DNA of 64,000 nucleotides. It comes from Microbacterium pumilum (lineage in GTDB: Bacteria; Actinomycetota; Actinomycetes; Actinomycetales; Microbacteriaceae). Under the pieces are notes generated by a model. The model did not search any database, had not been told where the DNA came from, and saw only the letters and a program-made list of their open reading frames with translations. The stretch spans positions 1,612,001 to 1,676,000 of the forward strand of contig NZ_BAAAOH010000001.1 of the NCBI RefSeq assembly GCF_039530225.1, given 5' to 3'. The translations under genes and the position numbers were made by a program. Below, piece by piece: positions 59,726 through 64,000 of this stretch. Within the stretch, counting starts at the first letter, position 1; each line of letters starts with the position of its first letter.

Positions 59726-62332
59726 TCAGCCGTGGCTGACGGCCACGTGCGCGAAGGCGAACTCGGCCGCCTCGGCCGCCGACATCTCGCGACCGCGTTC
59801 CGTCGCGCGGCGGACGTCGTCGATGTTCGCGGCCGTCGTCGCGGCGTCCAGAAACCGGGTGTGATAGACGAACTGCGGGGCGTCGTACATCGTGATCCGC
59901 TGCCTGGTCGTCTCCGCCGCCCCGGCGAGCGTGGCGGCGACCTCCGCGTCTCCTCGTGACGCGGCGACGGCGCACAGCCCCTCGATGGCGTACGCGATGC
60001 CCTCTTCGTGATCGAGGCTGAGAGACACGCGCATCGCCTCGGAGAATCCTCGGGCGGCGGTCTCCATGTCTCCGGAGAGCAGGCGCACGCGCGCCAGGTG
60101 GTGCCGCGCGACGGTCTGCGTGAACGGATCGCCACCCGCCTCGGCCGCCGCGAGAGCCGCGCCGAACTGCCGGTTCGCCTCATCCGTCTGCGAACGCGAC
60201 CACGCGACGCGACCGAGCGCGATGTGCGCGAGCGTCTCGCCCCAGCGCAGCCCCTCGCGGTGGAAGCTCTCCGCACTCTTCTCGAGCAGCGGGAGAGTGT
60301 CGTCGTCGGGCTGTCCGAGCGTCACCTGCGCGAGTCCACGCGTCGCCTGAGCCATGGTCACGCCGAGGTCGTCGCCGCTCGCCGCGAACAGGTCTGCCGT
60401 CTCGTCGAAGGCGGCGATCACCTGTGCGCCTTCGTTCGTGGTCCACATCTCGGACCACAGGTGATAGAACTCTGCGACGGCTCGTGCGTGGTCGGACGCG
60501 TCGGGCACGCGCTCCATGAGTTCGTCCATCCAGCGGCGCACCTCGTAGAAGAGCCCCCGTAACCACCAGTAGAGGTACAGGCGCCAGGCGATGTCGGTCG
60601 CGAGATCCGCGTTTCCGATGTCGGCGAGATGGCGCACCGCGGTGCGGAGGTTGCCGCGCTCGAGGTCGAGTCGGCCGGCGGCCTCGCGTTGCGACGGACC
60701 GCCGAGTTCAGGGGCGACGCGTCGGGTCAGCGCGTCGATGTATGCGGCGTGAGCGTCTCGCATGACGCGTTCCTCGCCGAGCTCGCCCAACTGCTCGACG
60801 GCGTACTCCCGCACGGTCGCGAGCATGCCGAAGACCGGCTCGCCGCTCACGTCGGACTGCGACACGAGCGAACCGTCGACCAGTGCCTCGAGGCCCTCGA
60901 TCATCCGCGGTTCCCACGGACGTCCGGCGCCGATCGACTCGAGCGCCTCGAAAGTGAAGCCCGCCGAGAAGACGCCGAGATCCCACAGCAGTCGCCGCTC
61001 GTCTTCGGCGAGGAGTCCCGTGGACCACTCGATCGTCGCGCGGAGCGTTCGCTGCCGCTGCGGGACGTCGCGGCTCGAATCGACGAGCAGGCGCAGTCGG
61101 GTGTCGAGCCGCTGGAGCACCGCGGCCGGGGTCAGCAGGCGCATCCGCGCCGCCGCGAGCTCGATCGCGAGCGGCAGGCCGTCCAGCGCTTGGCAGATCG
61201 CGACGACGGCAGGTGTGTTGAGCTGGGTGAGCGAGAAGTCCGGCTTCACCGCGCGGGCTCGTTCGACGAACAGCTCCACGGCCGGCGAGCCGGCGGCCCT
61301 CGTGACCGAGTCGGGGGCGGCGGAGTCCATCGCCGAGAGCGGCGGCACCTCGTACACGCGCTCGCCGCGGATCCGCAGCACGATCCGACTCGTGACGAGG
61401 AAGACGGCATCGGGAGCAAGGTCGTAGAGCCGGACGATCTCGGGTGCGGCATCCACCAACTGCTCGAAGTTGTCGAGGATGATGAGCACGCGCCGGCCGT
61501 GCAGCGCGAGCGCCAGTCTCTCCTCGAGGGGGCGCTCGCTCGAGTCCCGGATGCCGAGACCGTAGGCGATCGTCGGCAGCACCAGGTCGGGCTCGAGGAC
61601 GTTCTCGAGGGCGATGAAGGCGGTGCCGTCGGGGAACCGCGACCCGGCGGCCGCCGCCGTCTCGATCGCCAGGCGGCTCTTGCCGATCCCTCCGGGGCCG
61701 AGGAGCGTGACCACCCGGTCGCGTCCGCTGCTGACGAGCTCCACCACCTCTGCCACCTCGCGGTCACGGCCGATGATCCGTGAGTAGGCCGCGGGAACGC
61801 GGGCAGCGTGGGCGGGCTCAGTCTGCGGAGCCGCAGGCGGCGTCGCGCTCGCGGCATCGAACCGCTCGGCGAGCAGCGTCGCGAGATCGCCGACGAGCTG
61901 CTCCTCGAGCTGTCCGGACGTCTCGAACGGCAGGTATGCCGCGGTGTCGTCGGAGCGGATGCGCGCGATCAGCTCGGTGAGGCGCTCATCACGACGCTCG
62001 GTGCTCTTGATGTAGATGAGCTTGGGCATCGTCGCCGGCGCCAGGTTGTACTCGTCCTCGAGCCCCGAGACCTCTTCGTCGGGAGCGACCCATCCGTAGC
62101 TCTCGGCGTAGATGCCCACGAAGACGTCGGACTGCGCGAGGTAGGAGCGATAGAGCGCGCGGGGAGGGTGGGGGCGGGCGCCCAGCTCGAACATCACGGG
62201 GGCGAGGTGGATGCGCTCGATCGCAGCGCGGGCTGCCCGCCGCTCGTCGGCGAGCTCGCGCAGGGTCGAACTCACGAAGACGCGCAACCGCTGATCCGGG
62301 GTGCGGATCCCTGGCCCCGGCAGCGCGCTCAT
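59726..62332 (-). CDS. STAND ATPase with DUF4062, NB-ARC-type NTPase and TPR region
   Basis: This 868-residue protein has an N-terminal DUF4062 domain (residues 17-110: RVFVSSTLRELADERRAARA through PKLIYIKS), which has a TIR-like fold in the family. An NTPase follows with Walker A at 212-219 (GPGGIGKS) and Walker B RVLIILDNFEQL near 283. Next come a winged-helix region (GLPLAIELAAARMRLL onward) and about 350 residues of TPR-like helices. It has no DNA-binding or cyclase domain. STAND proteins oligomerise on ligand sensing; some act in phage defence, others in regulation. It starts 7 bases after its paralogue's stop, so they form a tandem pair. Confidence 0.85.
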   Translation of the reverse strand: MSALPGPGIRTPDQRLRVFVSSTLRELADERRAARAAIERIHLAPVMFELGARPHPPRALYRSYLAQSDVFVGIYAESYGWVAPDEEVSGLEDEYNLAPATMPKLIYIKSTERRDERLTELIARIRSDDTAAYLPFETSGQLEEQLVGDLATLLAERFDAASATPPAAPQTEPAHAARVPAAYSRIIGRDREVAEVVELVSSGRDRVVTLLGPGGIGKSRLAIETAAAAGSRFPDGTAFIALENVLEPDLVLPTIAYGLGIRDSSERPLEERLALALHGRRVLIILDNFEQLVDAAPEIVRLYDLAPDAVFLVTSRIVLRIRGERVYEVPPLSAMDSAAPDSVTRAAGSPAVELFVERARAVKPDFSLTQLNTPAVVAICQALDGLPLAIELAAARMRLLTPAAVLQRLDTRLRLLVDSSRDVPQRQRTLRATIEWSTGLLAEDERRLLWDLGVFSAGFTFEALESIGAGRPWEPRMIEGLEALVDGSLVSQSDVSGEPVFGMLATVREYAVEQLGELGEERVMRDAHAAYIDALTRRVAPELGGPSQREAAGRLDLERGNLRTAVRHLADIGNADLATDIAWRLYLYWWLRGLFYEVRRWMDELMERVPDASDHARAVAEFYHLWSEMWTTNEGAQVIAAFDETADLFAASGDDLGVTMAQATRGLAQVTLGQPDDDTLPLLEKSAESFHREGLRWGETLAHIALGRVAWSRSQTDEANRQFGAALAAAEAGGDPFTQTVARHHLARVRLLSGDMETAARGFSEAMRVSLSLDHEEGIAYAIEGLCAVAASRGDAEVAATLAGAAETTRQRITMYDAPQFVYHTRFLDAATTAANIDDVRRATERGREMSAAEAAEFAFAHVAVSHG

Positions 62333-62339
62333 CCGGCCC

Positions 62340-64000
62340 TCACCACTCGGTCAGGGACTGCTGCACGGCGGCGGCTTCGGCTTCCGGAAGCGCGAGCGCC
62401 ACCGCTTCGGCGACCGTCAGCTCGGCACCGCGGCGTTCGCCGGCGGCGACGGAATCCGGAGCGACGGCACGGATCGCGTCGAGCTGCGGCGTGTGGACGC
62501 GGAAGGCCTCCGCGTCGAACACGCCGATGCGATGACGGATGGCGGCGGCCACCGCCGACAGTGTGCCGGCGCGTGCGCCCTCGCCGCGTGCGGCTGCGAC
62601 GGCGCAGAGTCCCTCGAGTCCGTACGCGATGCCCTCCTCGTGGTGCAGCCGGATCGAGACGAGGAGCGTCCGGATGCAGCCGTCCTCGGCGGCATCCACC
62701 TCACCGCGAAGCAGCAGCAGCCGGGCTTGATGGTTGCCGGCGACCGACAGGGTGAACAGGTCGCCGCTCGCCTCTGCGATCTCGGTCGCGCGGTTGAAGC
62801 GGGCCAGCGCCTCGTCGGGCTGGCCGACCAGCCACGCGAGGCGCCCACGAGAGACCTCGGTGATGCCCTCCGCCCACGTGTTGCCGAGCGCGTGCAGTCG
62901 TTGCACGGCCTCGGTGAGCTCGAGGTCCGCCGTCTTCACATCGGGCATCGGCAGGGTCAGGCGTGCCGTCGCCCGCGCCGCCAGGGCCATCGTCGAGGCA
63001 TCCTCGTCGCCGCTCTCGGCGAACAGTCGGACGCACTCGCCGATCCCGGCGACCACCCCGTCCGACGGGCGCTGCCACATCTCGCCCCACAGCGCGAAGA
63101 ACCAGGCGACCGCCCTGGTGTGCTGCGTGATCGGGCGCTCCTTGCCGAGCAGCTCGAGCATCCACACCCGCACCTCGGCGAAGAACCCGGCGATCCACCA
63201 GTAGATCAGCAGGCTCCAGGCGAAGTCGCCCGCGTCATCGAGCCGGTCGGTGTAAACGAGGTGCCGCACCGCGGCCCGCAGGTTCGGCAGCTCGAGACCC
63301 AGCTGGGCGACGGCATCCGCCTGGCCGGCCCCTCTCAACCCGGGCGCGACGCGCGCCACGAAGCCGCGATAGTAGTCCGCATGCGCGGCGCGGACGACGT
63401 CGGCGTCGCCGCGGGCCCGAAGCCGTCCGATCGCGTACTCGCGCACGATCGCGAGCAGCGAGAACACCGACCTGCCGTCGATCTCGGCCTGCTTGACCAG
63501 CGAGGCATCGACGAGGGCGGCGAGGCTCTCGAGCCCTGTGCCGTCCCACGATCTGCCGACCCCGACGGCTTCGACCGCCTCGAGGGTGAAGCGGGTCGCG
63601 AAGACGCCCAGGTCGTCGAGCAGATCGCGATGGATGTCGGGGAGCAGGCTCACGCTCCAGTCGATCGCCGCCCGGATCGTCCGATGCCGCTCGGGCAGGT
63701 CGCGCGCGGCCGCCGTCAGCAGCGGCAGGGTCTGCTCGAGACGGTCGGCGATTCCGCGCGGGTTCAGCAGGCGCACTTTGGCCGCGGCGAGCTCGATCGC
63801 GAGCGGCAGTCCCTCGAGCCGCCGGCAGATGTCCGCGATGTCGGCGGCGTTCTCTTCGTTGATGGTGAAGCCGGGCTTCACCGCGCTGGCGCGATCGACG
63901 AACAGCATGCACGCCGACGACCGCAGGGTGCGGTCCAGACTCGGTGACGCGGTGGCATCGGGGGTCGGCAGACTCACGACGTCGTAGACCTGCTCGCCGC
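62340..64000 (-). CDS. STAND ATPase paralogue, 5' end outside window
   Basis: At least 553 residues are visible, open through the right edge of the window. The edge reads GEQVYDV, matching GERVYEV in the neighbour, and is followed by GLPLAIELAAAKVRLLNP, the winged-helix signature, and TPR-like repeats to the end (EGIAYGLEGLCAVAAARGEG). Identity with the downstream protein is clear throughout, so the two genes arose by duplication. The P-loop and any N-terminal DUF4062 domain lie beyond the window. Function is as for its neighbour, not proven. Confidence 0.85.
   Translation of the reverse strand, partial: GEQVYDVVSLPTPDATASPSLDRTLRSSACMLFVDRASAVKPGFTINEENAADIADICRRLEGLPLAIELAAAKVRLLNPRGIADRLEQTLPLLTAAARDLPERHRTIRAAIDWSVSLLPDIHRDLLDDLGVFATRFTLEAVEAVGVGRSWDGTGLESLAALVDASLVKQAEIDGRSVFSLLAIVREYAIGRLRARGDADVVRAAHADYYRGFVARVAPGLRGAGQADAVAQLGLELPNLRAAVRHLVYTDRLDDAGDFAWSLLIYWWIAGFFAEVRVWMLELLGKERPITQHTRAVAWFFALWGEMWQRPSDGVVAGIGECVRLFAESGDEDASTMALAARATARLTLPMPDVKTADLELTEAVQRLHALGNTWAEGITEVSRGRLAWLVGQPDEALARFNRATEIAEASGDLFTLSVAGNHQARLLLLRGEVDAAEDGCIRTLLVSIRLHHEEGIAYGLEGLCAVAAARGEGARAGTLSAVAAAIRHRIGVFDAEAFRVHTPQLDAIRAVAPDSVAAGERRGAELTVAEAVALALPEAEAAAVQQSLTEW

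Overview
The window is high-GC DNA with dense genes, frequent GTG starts, many 1-4 base gene overlaps and actinobacterial families (DivIVA-type coiled coil, PucR, full-length Lhr, DUF6421, DUF4916). This points to an actinobacterium, most likely Microbacteriaceae and probably Microbacterium. The genus is an inference. I see no rRNA, tRNA, phage, integrase, transposase or CRISPR array.

Layout. 1-1938: the C-terminal part of a PucR regulator, then an AraC-type regulator with a VOC protein. 1967-9919 (minus): a polyamine-type uptake and oxidation operon, potA-potD-potB-potC, an amidohydrolase, a PuuB-like FAD oxidase and a cupin. 10192-15851 (minus): a Nei-type DNA glycosylase and the helicase Lhr, a repair pair. 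15980-20274: two paralogous lipoproteins flanking a PspC protein and an ABC-F ATPase. 20314-28694: an esterase, a DUF4916 protein, an M3 peptidase, a DivIVA-like coiled coil, a threonine aldolase, an SRPBCC protein and a GlcD-like oxidase. 28809-33487: a degraded surface protein running antisense into an alpha/beta hydrolase, then an SDR and an MFS transporter. 33492-36586: DUF6421 with a divergent Lrp regulator, and a lipid-kinase-like protein.

36675-47147 (minus) is the most coherent pathway. It holds beta-ureidopropionase, dihydropyrimidinase, an LLM flavin/F420 oxidoreductase, a four-gene NMT1/SsuA-type ABC importer, an omega-amino-acid aminotransferase and a CoA-acylating methylmalonate-semialdehyde dehydrogenase. 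This is the reductive pyrimidine route from dihydropyrimidine to acetyl- or propionyl-CoA. No classical dihydropyrimidine dehydrogenase is present, and the LLM enzyme is the only unassigned oxidoreductase in the cluster.

47395-59688: a two-component system, hemerythrin, PAP2 phosphatase, a MacB-like exporter, GNAT, SRPBCC-like, ComB-like, SprT-like, TPR and spermidine-synthase-like proteins, and 5-oxoprolinase PxpA with a fused PxpB-PxpC. 59726-64000 (minus): two tandem STAND ATPases with TPR regions, one carrying an N-terminal DUF4062 domain; the second runs off the window.

Three families of dispersed palindromic or short repeats lie among the genes. One family lies inside coding frames (Lhr, DUF6421) and touches several gene ends. 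These repeats, the LLM enzyme, the STAND pair and the broken surface protein are the items most worth a second look.
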